From MPNP01 sp026710155 (GTDB lineage Bacteria; Pseudomonadota; Alphaproteobacteria; Rhodobacterales; Rhodobacteraceae), in the NCBI GenBank assembly GCA_965200885.1, contig OZ241737.1:2542001-2606000 (forward strand): a DNA stretch of 64,000 nucleotides, read 5' to 3'. Made by a program: the position numbers and the translations under genes. Below are positions 35,568-44,925 of this stretch, one piece after another; position 1 is the first letter of the stretch; each line of letters begins with the position of its first letter. Below the pieces are notes generated by a model. That model had not been told where the DNA came from, did no database searches, and was given only the letters and a program-made list of their open reading frames with translations.

Positions 35568-36608
35568 TTGGCACAGTCAATCCTAACAGTCAATTTGCCG
35601 GCCATTGCCGAAAACTGGCGCAGGCTCGACCGCTTGAGCCCGCCATCAGTCGAGACAGGTGCTGTCCTGAAAGCAAACAGTTATGGTTTGGGAATTGATA
35701 AAGTTGCCCCCTATCTGGAGAAAACCGGTGTGAAGTCTTTTTTCGTTGCCCTTGCCGAAGAGGGTAAGGAACTCAGAAAACTTATATCGGGCAAAGCGAG
35801 GATATTTGTACTTTCAGGATACATGAAGGGTGACAAGCCTCTCATCAAGGAAATGAATTTAATTCCTGTCATCGTAACCCCTGAACAATATCTGCGATTT
35901 GTTGAAGACTTGCCCAACCATAAATTTGGCATTCAGATTGATACTGGCATGAACAGGTTGGGGATGGAGCCCGAACATTTTCTTGCGCTCAAGGACAGGA
36001 TAGTTTCACTCAGGCCCGAACTCATCATGAGTCACCTGGGTTGCGCTGATGAAGAAGACCAAACAACGAACAGAATGCAATTGCGCAACTTTCGTGATCT
36101 GACAAGGGGGATGGATTTTCCACTGTCCTTGTCAGCAACTGGAGGGATATTGTTGGGAGATGAATATTTCTTTGATCTGTGTCGTCCAGGAATTGGATTG
36201 TTTGGTGGACTTCCATTCAATGATGGCGTTCAAGTATTGTCATTGAAAATACCGGTGATTCAGGTACAAAAAGTTTGCAAGGGTGAAGGTGTGGGATACA
36301 ACAGGGCCTGGATTGCACCCAGGGATACCATATTGGCCACTGTTGCGGCCGGTTATGCCGATGGCCTGATCAGAAGTTTGAGTAACAACTCCCTGATTTA
36401 CGCCAACAACACGCCATGCCCAGTGGTTGGCAGGGTTTCGATGGATATGATTACGGTCGATGTTTCTGGTTTACAGGATGTGCCTGAATATCTAGAATTC
36501 ATGGGACTTGCCCAGAGATTGGATGATCTAGCCAGGCAGGCATCGACAATTGGGCATGAATTATTAACTTCCCTTGGTCAAAGATACAAAAAGATTTATG
36601 TTCATTAG
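35568..36608 (+). CDS. alr: Alanine racemase
   Basis: PLP enzyme that makes D-alanine for peptidoglycan. 346 residues starting at a TTG at 35568; an in-frame TAA at 35550 and the lack of an ATG leave this the best start. The PLP Lys is residue 35 (GAVLKANSYGLG), and the catalytic Tyr is in GEGVGYNRAW near residue 240. QIDTGMNRLGM and GRVSMDMITVDVS are conserved. dnaB lies upstream with a 106-nt gap and mlaE follows, as in other alphaproteobacteria. Confidence 0.95.
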   Translation: MAQSILTVNLPAIAENWRRLDRLSPPSVETGAVLKANSYGLGIDKVAPYLEKTGVKSFFVALAEEGKELRKLISGKARIFVLSGYMKGDKPLIKEMNLIPVIVTPEQYLRFVEDLPNHKFGIQIDTGMNRLGMEPEHFLALKDRIVSLRPELIMSHLGCADEEDQTTNRMQLRNFRDLTRGMDFPLSLSATGGILLGDEYFFDLCRPGIGLFGGLPFNDGVQVLSLKIPVIQVQKVCKGEGVGYNRAWIAPRDTILATVAAGYADGLIRSLSNNSLIYANNTPCPVVGRVSMDMITVDVSGLQDVPEYLEFMGLAQRLDDLARQASTIGHELLTSLGQRYKKIYVH

Positions 36609-36660
36609 CACCTTAATTGATCGTATCCGTTCAGCGATGATTTTGCCTTGAGGCCGACAT

Positions 36661-37440
36661 ATGTCCCTTGTCTTCTCATTTTTGGCCTCCATAGGGCGAG
36701 GAACCCTTCATATCCTTGAAGAAGTGGGCAACCTCACCTTTTTCATCATCTCAACCATCAGAAATCTTTTTAAAAGACCCTTTTATTTCAAGGAATTCCT
36801 GCGGGCGGTGGTTTCGATTGGCTTCTTCAGCTTGCCGGTCATCGGTTTGACTGCCTTGTTTACAGGTGGTGCCTTGGCACTGCAAATCTATTCGGGAGGT
36901 TCCCGGTTCAACTCTGAATCGGCCGTTCCAGCCATCGTTTCAATTGGAATGGTGAGAGAGTTGGGACCCGTTCTATGTGGTTTGATGATAGCTGGCCGAG
37001 TCGGTTCCGCAATAGCGGCAGAAATAGGAACGATGAAGGTATCGGATCAACTTGATGCTCTTGTTACGCTTTCAACCAACCCCAATCAATATCTGGTAAT
37101 TCCCAGGGTTGCTGCAGCCACATTAGTCCTTCCGGTCCTGACCGGAGTAGGAGACATATTGGGTATAATGGGAGGCTTTCTGGTTGGTACCCTGAAATTG
37201 AGCTTTTCTTCCCACATGTATTTGAATCAGGCTGTACAGTTTTTGGAAACGGCAGATGTTGTGTCTGGTTTGGTCAAAGGTGCCTTCTTCGGTTTCATCG
37301 TCGCAACCATGGGATGTTATTGTGGTTTCAAGTCGGGTATGGGTGCTCGCGGAGTGGGCAAGGCAACCACTCAGGCTGTAGCCCTTTCATCCATTTTGAT
37401 CATTGCGTCCAATTTTGTCCTGACAGAAATATTCTTTTAA
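36661..37440 (+). CDS. mlaE: MlaE-family ABC lipid transporter permease
   Basis: Inner-membrane permease of the Mla-type system that moves phospholipids between the membranes. 259 residues with conserved MlaE elements: GLTALFTGGALALQIYSGG, MVRELGPVLCGLMIAGRVGSAIAAEIGTMKVSDQLDAL and the final helix VALSSILIIASNFVLTEIFF. mlaF begins on the base after its stop codon, so translation is coupled. The substrate-binding MlaD and the other partners are not in this window. Confidence 0.92.
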   Translation: MSLVFSFLASIGRGTLHILEEVGNLTFFIISTIRNLFKRPFYFKEFLRAVVSIGFFSLPVIGLTALFTGGALALQIYSGGSRFNSESAVPAIVSIGMVRELGPVLCGLMIAGRVGSAIAAEIGTMKVSDQLDALVTLSTNPNQYLVIPRVAAATLVLPVLTGVGDILGIMGGFLVGTLKLSFSSHMYLNQAVQFLETADVVSGLVKGAFFGFIVATMGCYCGFKSGMGARGVGKATTQAVALSSILIIASNFVLTEIFF

Positions 37441-38193
37441 ATGTCACAGCCATTGATCCAGTTGCAGGAAATTTCAAAATCCTTCGGGGAAAACCATGTC
37501 TTGAAGAAGCTGGACTTGACACTCAATGTGGGTGAGAGTGTTGCACTTATCGGAGGTTCCGGTACTGGCAAATCCGTAGCCCTGAAAATTATCCTGGGTC
37601 TTTATCACCCTGATTCGGGCCATGTCCTCATAAATGGCGAACGATCAAAACCACCGTTCGAAGGTTTTCTGTCTCAGATCGGGATGTTGTTTCAGGGTGG
37701 GGCTTTGTTCGATTCGCTGCCCGTCTGGAAGAATGTCGCCTTTAAACTCCTCAGAGACAGAAAGAGACACAGTGTGGGTGAAGCCAGAAAAATCGCCGAG
37801 GAAAAACTTGAGAGGGTTGGTCTGGGAAGTGAAGTTGCGGATCTGTATCCAGCTGAACTATCCGGCGGCATGCAAAAAAGGGCTGGCTTGGCAAGGGCCA
37901 TTGTCGACAATCCCAAAATCCTGTTTTTTGATGAACCCACAACCGGATTGGATCCGATAAGGGCAGCAAACATCAGTGCCCTGATCAGGGAAATTGTTGA
38001 TGAGAATGCGGCAACATCATTAACGGTCTCACACGACATGGCCTGTGTCAAGCAGATCGCTGACAAGGTAAATTTCTTGAAAGGAGGTTATATCGCCTGG
38101 TCTGGTACGGAAACAGAATTTGAAAATATAACTGAAGGAACGATTTATCACTTTGTAAAAGGACTGCCTGATCCGACCGAAGTAGAAAGTTGA
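37441..38193 (+). CDS. mlaF: MlaF-family ABC lipid transporter ATPase
   Basis: ATPase partner of MlaE. 250 residues: Walker A GGSGTGKSVALK at residues 38-49, the Mla-type Q-loop FQGGALFDSLPVW, signature LSGGMQKRAGLARAI, Walker B ILFFDEPTTGLDP and switch His in TVSHDMACVKQIAD. The start ATG directly follows the mlaE stop. The gene ends 134 nt before cvpA, with no radA gene between. Function in outer-membrane lipid balance is by family. Confidence 0.93.
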   Translation: MSQPLIQLQEISKSFGENHVLKKLDLTLNVGESVALIGGSGTGKSVALKIILGLYHPDSGHVLINGERSKPPFEGFLSQIGMLFQGGALFDSLPVWKNVAFKLLRDRKRHSVGEARKIAEEKLERVGLGSEVADLYPAELSGGMQKRAGLARAIVDNPKILFFDEPTTGLDPIRAANISALIREIVDENAATSLTVSHDMACVKQIADKVNFLKGGYIAWSGTETEFENITEGTIYHFVKGLPDPTEVES

Positions 38194-38327
38194 AAACATC
38201 CCATGCCCATGGATGGAAGAGGCAACTTTTTTTTGTTTCAACAAATTTTATATTATGTTATGCTAACATGAATGGATTGAGCAGCATATTTTTTCCAAAA
38301 GATCAGACATGACTCCTAGTTAACAGC

Positions 38328-38960
38328 ATGAGTGGTTTAAATTATTTTGATATATTCGCATTGGTGCTGGTACTTGTCTCAGGGGCATTTGCCTACTCAA
38401 GAGGATTTGCAAGAGAGGTGATGTCAATCCTCGGGTGGGTTGTTTCAGCAGTGGTTGCCTATCTTGCCGCTCCCTTGGTCGCACCTCTCATGAATTCCAT
38501 ACCGTATCTCGGGAATATCGTTCAACACAGTTGTGAACTAGGTGTTCTTGGAGCTTTTGCAGTAACCTTTGCCATTACATTGATTGCTTCAACAGTCATC
38601 AACAGCGTGGTGCTTACGGTAACCAAATTACCGGGAATCAACATGTTCAACAGGACACTTGGACTTTTGTTTGGCATTTTGCGTGGGGGCTTCATCCTTA
38701 CCATTATACTCCTTGTTGTTGACACGGTATTACCTACAGGTGGACTGTTCGATGCCATCACCCAATCCAATTCAGCTGAGATTTTCCAATATTCCAAAAA
38801 CCTGATGAAAGAGAATATTCCAAATGAAACACCCGATTGGGTGACCTATGTTTATCAGAACCTCATGGCTTCCTGTAATGTCATTGTCGAGACGACAGCA
38901 GATACCGCCAGTGAATTACCCACTGATGACTTGACTTCCGATGAATTGCCCCAGGAATAA
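38328..38960 (+). CDS. cvpA: CvpA family membrane protein
   Basis: A 210-residue inner-membrane protein with four hydrophobic helices in the first 140 residues (FDIFALVLVLVSGAFAYSRGF, then VMSILGWVVSAVVAYLAAPLV) and an acidic, soluble C-terminal tail. This is the CvpA pattern, including the conserved RGFAREVMSILGW. Its role is linked to colicin V export and envelope tolerance in enterobacteria, but the molecular activity is unclear. It is usually followed by purF; here a short-chain dehydrogenase gene follows directly. Confidence 0.92.
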   Translation: MSGLNYFDIFALVLVLVSGAFAYSRGFAREVMSILGWVVSAVVAYLAAPLVAPLMNSIPYLGNIVQHSCELGVLGAFAVTFAITLIASTVINSVVLTVTKLPGINMFNRTLGLLFGILRGGFILTIILLVVDTVLPTGGLFDAITQSNSAEIFQYSKNLMKENIPNETPDWVTYVYQNLMASCNVIVETTADTASELPTDDLTSDELPQE

Positions 38961-39002
38961 TTTCTCCTGCATTCGCAATCCTTCAACCCAGGAACTTGAC
39001 CA

Positions 39003-39665
39003 ATGACAACCCAAGCAGGGAATGAACGAATTGCATTGGTCACCGGCGCTTCAAGAGGCCTGGGAGCATCAGCGTCGTTATGGCTTGTCGAAAAGGGTTA
39101 TACGATTATCACCGTTGCCAGAACAGTTGGTGGCCTGGAAGAGCTGGATGACAGCATAAGGGAACGGGGAGGTCATTCTTTCCTTTGTGTATTGGACATA
39201 ACGAATGACAGTGAAGTGCAGGCAGCCTGTCAGACCATATACTCGAAATTCGGCCAGATTGACTTGTGGATTCATACCGCCATCAATCCGGCCCCGCTCA
39301 ATCTGACCCATCAAATTGAGCAAAAAAACCTTGAACGATCTGTTGCCGTGAACGTATTGGCAACCAGTCATCTGATCAATTGCATTCATCCATTGTTGAA
39401 AAAAACCGGTCATGCTGTTTTCCTAGATGACCCAAGATTAAGTAAAAAATTCATGGGGATTTACGGCAGCACCAAACGGGCACAGATCGAATTGGCCAGG
39501 ACATGGAGTTTGGAAACCGCCAATCTGGGACCCAAGGTAATAATCCATACTCCGTCAGAAATGTACACCAAGACCACCCTGACCTTTTTTCCTGGAATCA
39601 GGGAAACCGACATATCAACCCCTGATGATGAAGCAAGAAAGTTGATTGATATGATTTTTTCCTGA
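39003..39665 (+). CDS. Short-chain dehydrogenase/reductase
   Basis: Classical SDR of 220 residues. The NAD(P)-binding TGASRGLG is at about residues 14-21. VLDITNDSEV follows, and the Tyr/Lys pair is in YGSTKRAQIELARTW. The usual catalytic Ser region reads AVFLDDPRL, so the Ser is replaced or shifted, which may change or abolish activity. This SDR sits after cvpA (or cvpA-purF) in many alphaproteobacteria; the substrate is unknown. It converges with der, leaving 22 nt between the stops. Confidence 0.88.
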   Translation: MTTQAGNERIALVTGASRGLGASASLWLVEKGYTIITVARTVGGLEELDDSIRERGGHSFLCVLDITNDSEVQAACQTIYSKFGQIDLWIHTAINPAPLNLTHQIEQKNLERSVAVNVLATSHLINCIHPLLKKTGHAVFLDDPRLSKKFMGIYGSTKRAQIELARTWSLETANLGPKVIIHTPSEMYTKTTLTFFPGIRETDISTPDDEARKLIDMIFS

Positions 39666-39687
39666 TTTGATCGGATTGAATGCTACC

Positions 39688-41052
39688 CTAATGATTTCTC
39701 AACAACAACCTGATGGGTGTTCCCCGCAGGCTGAATCTGTTTCGCAAACCATTAATCAGATACCGTTTGTAGCTCGCTGGCAGGGCCTTGGGCTTGCTGC
39801 ATTTCAGGACAAAAGTTGGTGGCCGGTTATTGATTTGAGAGATGAATCGCAGTTTTATTCTCAATCCCGCAACTGCGGGAGGTGGATGCTTGTACACCAT
39901 ATGTTCCAGCCATTTGTTCAACTCTCCGGTTGATATCCTGTAATTCCAAATCTCGTGAATGTTCCTGACTTCTCGCAACAATGACTTCAACCCCCTTTTG
40001 TAAAGGGCAGAAACACAAACCAGCCTGATCCCCTTCAATTGAGGTAGGGATGTTTCGATTTTGTGATGCAATTCCCTTTGCCCAACTCTCCTGTCCTTGA
40101 CCAGATCCCATTTGTTGATTGCAATGACAACTCCCCTTCCCTCTCTTTCTGCCATGTCAGCCAGTCGAAGGTCCTGCGTATCAAGGGGGCTTGTCGCATC
40201 GATCAGGACGATGACGATTTCAGAAAATCTAATTGCCCTCAGCCCCTCGGAAACGGATTCTTTTTCTATATCATCAACAACCCTGCTTTTTCGTCGCATG
40301 CCTGCCGTATCATAAACCTCGACCTCCACACCTTCCCATCGTGTCGTGATGGAAATGGCATCCCTGGTAATTCCCGGGGTCGCCCCCGTGAGCAATCGTT
40401 CATCACCAACGATCTGATTGATCAGGGATGATTTACCGGCATTGGGCCTGCCGATCACGGCTATCCTTAATGGCTTGGCATTATCGGGTGCCGTCCCATC
40501 CCAATCATTCTCCTCTAAGGCCTCGGTCGAGACAGTCACCTCTTTCTCCGAGGGGACGGAATGGATGTACTGCTGGATTTGTTCCATAAGATTGCCTATC
40601 CCGGTACCATGCTCAGCCGAAATGTAAACCGGTTCTCCCCACCCCAACATGCGAACATCTGCTTCAAAGCAATCATGAATCCTGCTTTCCGATTTGTTGG
40701 CAACCAAGATGACGGGAAGATTATGTTTTCGCAAATGTTGGGAAATTTCAAGATCAACAGGCAGTATTCCAGTCCGGGCATCAACCGTGAACAACAAGGC
40801 CGTGGAATTTTCCAGGGCCTTGCGAGTCATGCGAAAAATGTTTTCATCCAGCTCGCTCTTTGGACGGTCATCCCAACCAGCGGTATCAATAACCTTGAAT
40901 GATATTCCATGTACCACTGATTTGCCCTCCTGGAAATCCCGTGTTACCCCAGGAGAATTATTGACGATCGCTGTTCTTTTCCCCACCATGCGATTGAACA
41001 GCGTCGACTTGCCGACATTTGGCCGTCCGACAATTGAAAGGCTTAAGGCCAT
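39688..41052 (-). CDS. der: Ribosome-assembly GTPase Der (EngA)
   Basis: GTPase with two tandem G domains needed for 50S subunit maturation. 454 residues: first domain GRPNVGKSTLFNRMVG and DTAGW near the N-terminus, second domain GRPNAGKSSLINQIVG near residue 190 with DTAGMRRKSRV, then NKWDLV. A C-terminal KH-like domain follows (YRISTGELNKWLE, LKLRFISQ-type segment). The start is the ATG at 41052 (MALSLSIVG). It lies downstream of bamB on the same strand, separated by about 400 nt. Confidence 0.97.
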   Translation of the reverse strand: MALSLSIVGRPNVGKSTLFNRMVGKRTAIVNNSPGVTRDFQEGKSVVHGISFKVIDTAGWDDRPKSELDENIFRMTRKALENSTALLFTVDARTGILPVDLEISQHLRKHNLPVILVANKSESRIHDCFEADVRMLGWGEPVYISAEHGTGIGNLMEQIQQYIHSVPSEKEVTVSTEALEENDWDGTAPDNAKPLRIAVIGRPNAGKSSLINQIVGDERLLTGATPGITRDAISITTRWEGVEVEVYDTAGMRRKSRVVDDIEKESVSEGLRAIRFSEIVIVLIDATSPLDTQDLRLADMAEREGRGVVIAINKWDLVKDRRVGQRELHHKIETSLPQLKGIRLVCVSALYKRGLKSLLREVRNIHEIWNYRISTGELNKWLEHMVYKHPPPAVAGLRIKLRFISQINNRPPTFVLKCSKPKALPASYKRYLINGLRNRFSLRGTPIRLLLRNH

Positions 41053-41457
41053 AGGATTAAACTTCTGAATTATTGATATGGAGATTTATTTAGTAACAGT
41101 AAAACCAATTGATAACCAATCAAATGGTCGGGTTGGAATATAAGTTCATTGTGAAGGGTTCCAAAAAGGAACATCAATTTTAATGGGAACTCCCATTCTG
41201 TATTGGATTGCTTGGCAGATTGACTGGCAATAAACGGATTTGTTCAAATAATTACCACAAGTTTTCTTTATCGCTTGCCTCTTGCTTGATCGGGGTAGAC
41301 ATGGCCCTGTCCAAGGCATCAATCTCCATTGAAGGTATGCTGGTTGATACTAAATAAAACCACTGGAGACTGGTCAAGCAGTCATGTTGTCCTAATTTTC
41401 TAATCTCCCTGAAAAGTCATTCAGTTTACTGGAACTCGGTGCACTTTCCCAAGATTG
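41053..41457. other. Intergenic region between bamB and der
   Basis: About 400 nt with no supported gene. A small hairpin (GTTCC-AAAAA-GGAAC at 41158-41172) is present but has no U tract. The der promoter probably lies here. Confidence 0.5.
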
Positions 41458-42813
41458 CTAATTCAGGGCGTAAAGGGTTCCGTTGGAACTTTTCAGATAC
41501 ATTGTCCGATTGACAACGATTGGAGCTGAAGTTGCACCGCCCGTTATGGCAATCGTCCTTGTGACCTCTCCTGTTTCAGGAGTGAAGAAACGAATCAAGC
41601 CATCACTGGAGGCAACCACCAATTCACCTCCCACAAGCAATGGGCCAAAATGGGCAAAAACCTCTTTTCTTCTCCTGGGATTGTCTGCCTTGAATGAAGG
41701 AAGATCAGTAGACCAGATTCTCAAACCGGTTGTTGCATCAAGCCTGACCAACTCGAAATCATCTGTAACCAGGAATACTGAATCTCCTGCTGGAAGAGGT
41801 GGATTGTATGAACCATCCGGTGCCAGCCAACTGGTGGTCCCGCTGGATGGATTCAGGGCAACTGTGCTCCCACTTTGATTGGCCAGATAAATCTGGTTAT
41901 TGGCAATGACGGGTGAACTTGAAATCCCGATAAGGGTTGAACTTGGGTTTGTTCGCCGGCTGCCGCTGATATATTCACGCCAATTGATACTGCCATTTTG
42001 GGCATTCGCACTTACAACCTCAGCAGATGGAAAGGGAAGTATTATGTCATTGCCTGAAATTGCTGGACTGGTGTCACCTGCAACCATCGCAATACCACCG
42101 GTACTCTCAAGGCTCCAGTTCAATCGGCCATTTCTTATATCCAATGACCAGGCCTTGCTGTCGAGTGTAATCAAATAGACAAATCCATTATGTACTGTCG
42201 GAGATGATACCGCAGGAGCATCAAATCCCTGTGTCCAATAAATGCCGCCCGTGTCCGGATCCAGAACATGGAGTTCACCAAATCCTGTTGTTGCAAAGAG
42301 CAAGCCTTCGCCATAGGCCAACCCGCCACTGGAAGCTTCTGCTTCCTCAAGATCCGATCCAAGTGGGGTTCCCCAGATCAGGTTCCCGTTGGTATCATAT
42401 GCCCTGACATTAGACACGGCATCCATGGTGAATACCATGTTTTGGGCAATGACCGGGGATGAAGCAAGTCTGTTTCTCAAGGTGCTCCCAACTCCGAAAT
42501 TTCTTTGCCAAGCGACAGTCAATCTGCCATCAATTCTCAGATTTCCCGGATTGTGCCGGGGATTGGCATTGACATGTGTCCATTCGGTCAGGTTTACACT
42601 CGGGGGTGCATCAAATGGTTTGGAGCCTGGTATCGGATTGTTGACAATCAAACTGCCCGTTGTCGTTCCATCAATTTCGGAAACTATTTCTGCGGATTCT
42701 GTCAAGGGACGCTCAATGTCAATTCTGTAACCAGCGAGAATTTCATCCTTTTGGCTGCAACCAACCAGAACAGAAAGAGACACAATCCCTATTACAACCT
42801 TTTTGTCAAACAC
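41458..42813 (-). CDS. bamB: BamB-like outer-membrane assembly lipoprotein (PQQ-repeat beta-propeller)
   Basis: A 451-residue lipoprotein with signal MFDKKVVIGIVSLSVLVGC, the Cys being lipidated. The body is made of repeated PQQ-type blades (NVRAYDTNGNLIWGTPLG, ELHVLDPDTGGIYWTQGF, SVDIRNGRLNW-like and TVALNPSSGTTSWLAPDG). It scaffolds the BAM complex that inserts outer-membrane proteins. It lies between der and the YfgM-like gene, the conserved order in proteobacteria; a 40-nt gap follows the upstream gene, so the two are likely co-transcribed. Confidence 0.92.
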   Translation of the reverse strand: MFDKKVVIGIVSLSVLVGCSQKDEILAGYRIDIERPLTESAEIVSEIDGTTTGSLIVNNPIPGSKPFDAPPSVNLTEWTHVNANPRHNPGNLRIDGRLTVAWQRNFGVGSTLRNRLASSPVIAQNMVFTMDAVSNVRAYDTNGNLIWGTPLGSDLEEAEASSGGLAYGEGLLFATTGFGELHVLDPDTGGIYWTQGFDAPAVSSPTVHNGFVYLITLDSKAWSLDIRNGRLNWSLESTGGIAMVAGDTSPAISGNDIILPFPSAEVVSANAQNGSINWREYISGSRRTNPSSTLIGISSSPVIANNQIYLANQSGSTVALNPSSGTTSWLAPDGSYNPPLPAGDSVFLVTDDFELVRLDATTGLRIWSTDLPSFKADNPRRRKEVFAHFGPLLVGGELVVASSDGLIRFFTPETGEVTRTIAITGGATSAPIVVNRTMYLKSSNGTLYALN

Positions 42814-42853
42814 GTTGAAAATCCCCTAGAGCCAACCTTTTACAGCAGAAGAC

Positions 42854-43534
42854 CTAATTCTGAACACTCGTTCCCTCACCTAGTGCCGTCAAAAACTGAC
42901 TTATTCTAAACCTTAAATTGGCCGATGCTTCAGCATCGGCGTATACATCCCTGAGAACCGACAGACCTTCCTGCCTCAACTCCGGATTGGAAGTTTCCTC
43001 CGATAAGCCTATGAGGTAATACCCCTTCAATTCGGTGGCAATGGTACGGAATGTTGAACCGGAAATGGACAGAGCATCCAGCCTTGATATCAAATCATCA
43101 TATGGGACTGATCCCTCGGACAGCAAAATGGCCTTTATTTCAGCCAAATCCCTGTAAACAATTGATACTTCATCATCATCTGCAAGACTTTCCAAGGTAT
43201 CCAGTGCTTCTCTTGTGTTATCGTTTTGTCGGTGAAGTTCAGCCAGATAAAAATCCACGATGGCCCTGGCATCTGGTCCGTCAGCTTGGATTTGCTTCAA
43301 GGCATCGATTTGATCCGAGGGATCTTCCTGATCCAAGGCGGTTACAACCTGACTTCCCAATTCCTGGGCAACTGTTTCTAAATTATGGGTTTGAACTTCC
43401 CTGTAGGTGGCAAACCCAACAACAACCACGATCAACAGAGCCCCTATCCATCCCCATTTCTTGAATAGGGAGAACAACCTGTCTCTCCTGACTTCACTGG
43501 ATACTTCCTCAATGAATGATTCTGAATTACTCAA
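42854..43534 (-). CDS. YfgM-like tetratricopeptide membrane protein
   Basis: A 226-residue protein with a short cytoplasmic N-terminus (FIEEVSSEVRRDRLFSLFKKWG), one membrane helix (WIGALLIVVVVGFATY) and a periplasmic helical-repeat domain. This matches the YfgM/ancillary SecYEG TPR family that sits next to bamB and der. It is thought to pass secreted proteins to periplasmic chaperones. The start ATG is at 43534. It is first in a two-gene unit with bamB. Confidence 0.88.
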   Translation of the reverse strand: MSNSESFIEEVSSEVRRDRLFSLFKKWGWIGALLIVVVVGFATYREVQTHNLETVAQELGSQVVTALDQEDPSDQIDALKQIQADGPDARAIVDFYLAELHRQNDNTREALDTLESLADDDEVSIVYRDLAEIKAILLSEGSVPYDDLISRLDALSISGSTFRTIATELKGYYLIGLSEETSNPELRQEGLSVLRDVYADAEASANLRFRISQFLTALGEGTSVQN

Positions 43535-43809
43535 GATTTCCCTCGTTCTATAAAGCGTTAAAGTTCACAGATATTTGATATAGTAGCAACTAATGAGATA
43601 TAGTTTAAGTTGCGGAATAATCAATTTGTTTTACTTTGGAATTGCAATATTAGAAACATAATACTGCTAATTTTTTTTGACCCAATCACAAGCTGTCAAC
43701 ATATCTTCAATTTTTAAGCCTCAAGACCTAATCTTTATCATTGACAAAATTAGTGAAAGCTTTATATTTTACCGTCTTTCCTTGAAATTGTTCGCAAGCA
43801 AAAAACAAT

Positions 43810-44925
43810 ATGCGCATTTTTTCAATCTTAACTGCTCTACTGGTTACTGGAATACTTTATTTGTTTCTAGTCGAAAGAGATTTCCTGAAGGGCCTGATTG
43901 GTTTTTCCTCAAACGAGGAGGAAAATTTGCAATTGGAAGAACCTGCCGAAAGTCAGGAACAGTTGGCAACGGTGGAAGCCAAACCCGTTAATGTGGTGGC
44001 AACGACCTTTGAACAGGAAATGGTTGATACCTCAATCATCCTTACCGGTACAACCCAGGCAGCAAGATATGTTGATGTGAAATCCGAAACTTCAGGCCTG
44101 GTCATCTCAGAATCATTCCGAAAGGGTGACAATGTATCCCAGGGTGATATCCTGTGCAAATTGGATCTTGGAACGAGATTGGCTGTATTGGAAGAAGCCC
44201 AAGCCCAATTGAAATCGGCAGAAATCAATGCCGTGACAGCTACCAGGTTGGCTGATGGAGGTTTGGGATCAGAAGCCAACAGGATTTCAACTCAAGCAGC
44301 TTTGCAAGCAAATCTTGCTGCGGTTGAACTCGCCGAAAAGGAAATTTCCAGATTGACGATTAAAGCACCATTTGACGGTCTTTTGGAAACTGATGCCGCG
44401 GAAGTTGGATCGCTGCTCCAGACTGGTTCGCTTTGTGCCACCATCATCCAACTTGACCCCATCAGGATAATTGGCTTTGTTTCCGAGAACGATGTGGATA
44501 AGCTGCAAACTGGAAATCCTGCCCAGGCACGATTGATTTCCGGTCGGAGCGTGACCGGAGAGGTTACCTTTATCTCCCGATCTGCAGATGAGAGCACCCG
44601 GACTTTCAAGGTTGAAATTACGGTTGACAACAGTGATTTGAGCATCAGAGACGGGTTGACTGCAGAAATTTCAATTCTTGCCGATGAGAACATGGCCCAT
44701 TTAATTCCCCAATCAGCCTTGACACTCAATAATATCGGTGAATTGGGTGTACGTACCGTAGTCGATGATCTAGTCAGGTTCCAGAAGGTTGACATACTGC
44801 TTGATTCACCTTATGGCGCTTGGGTCGTGGGTCTGCCTCCGCGGGTTGATGTAATCGTTGTGGGCCAGGAATTTGTTGTGGATGGGACAACAGTTTCCGT
44901 CACCTTTAGGGAGAATACCTTATGA
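43810..44925 (+). CDS. RND efflux periplasmic adaptor subunit
   Basis: Membrane-fusion protein linking an RND pump to an outer-membrane channel. 371 residues: N-terminal anchor MRIFSILTALLVTGILYLFLVE, lipoyl-like half motifs (VKSETSGLVISESFRKGDNVSQGDILCKLD and IKAPFDGLLET), a short coiled-coil hairpin, beta-barrel and membrane-proximal domains. Its last four bases overlap the ATG of the permease gene (ATGA). Substrate unknown. It is divergent from the YfgM-bamB unit, with a 275-nt promoter region. Confidence 0.92.
   Translation: MRIFSILTALLVTGILYLFLVERDFLKGLIGFSSNEEENLQLEEPAESQEQLATVEAKPVNVVATTFEQEMVDTSIILTGTTQAARYVDVKSETSGLVISESFRKGDNVSQGDILCKLDLGTRLAVLEEAQAQLKSAEINAVTATRLADGGLGSEANRISTQAALQANLAAVELAEKEISRLTIKAPFDGLLETDAAEVGSLLQTGSLCATIIQLDPIRIIGFVSENDVDKLQTGNPAQARLISGRSVTGEVTFISRSADESTRTFKVEITVDNSDLSIRDGLTAEISILADENMAHLIPQSALTLNNIGELGVRTVVDDLVRFQKVDILLDSPYGAWVVGLPPRVDVIVVGQEFVVDGTTVSVTFRENTL

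Noticed and set aside
41158..41172. GTTCC-AAAAA-GGAAC hairpin as terminator of bamB
   Set aside because: Only a 5-bp stem and no U tract on either strand, and it lies about 285 nt past the bamB stop.
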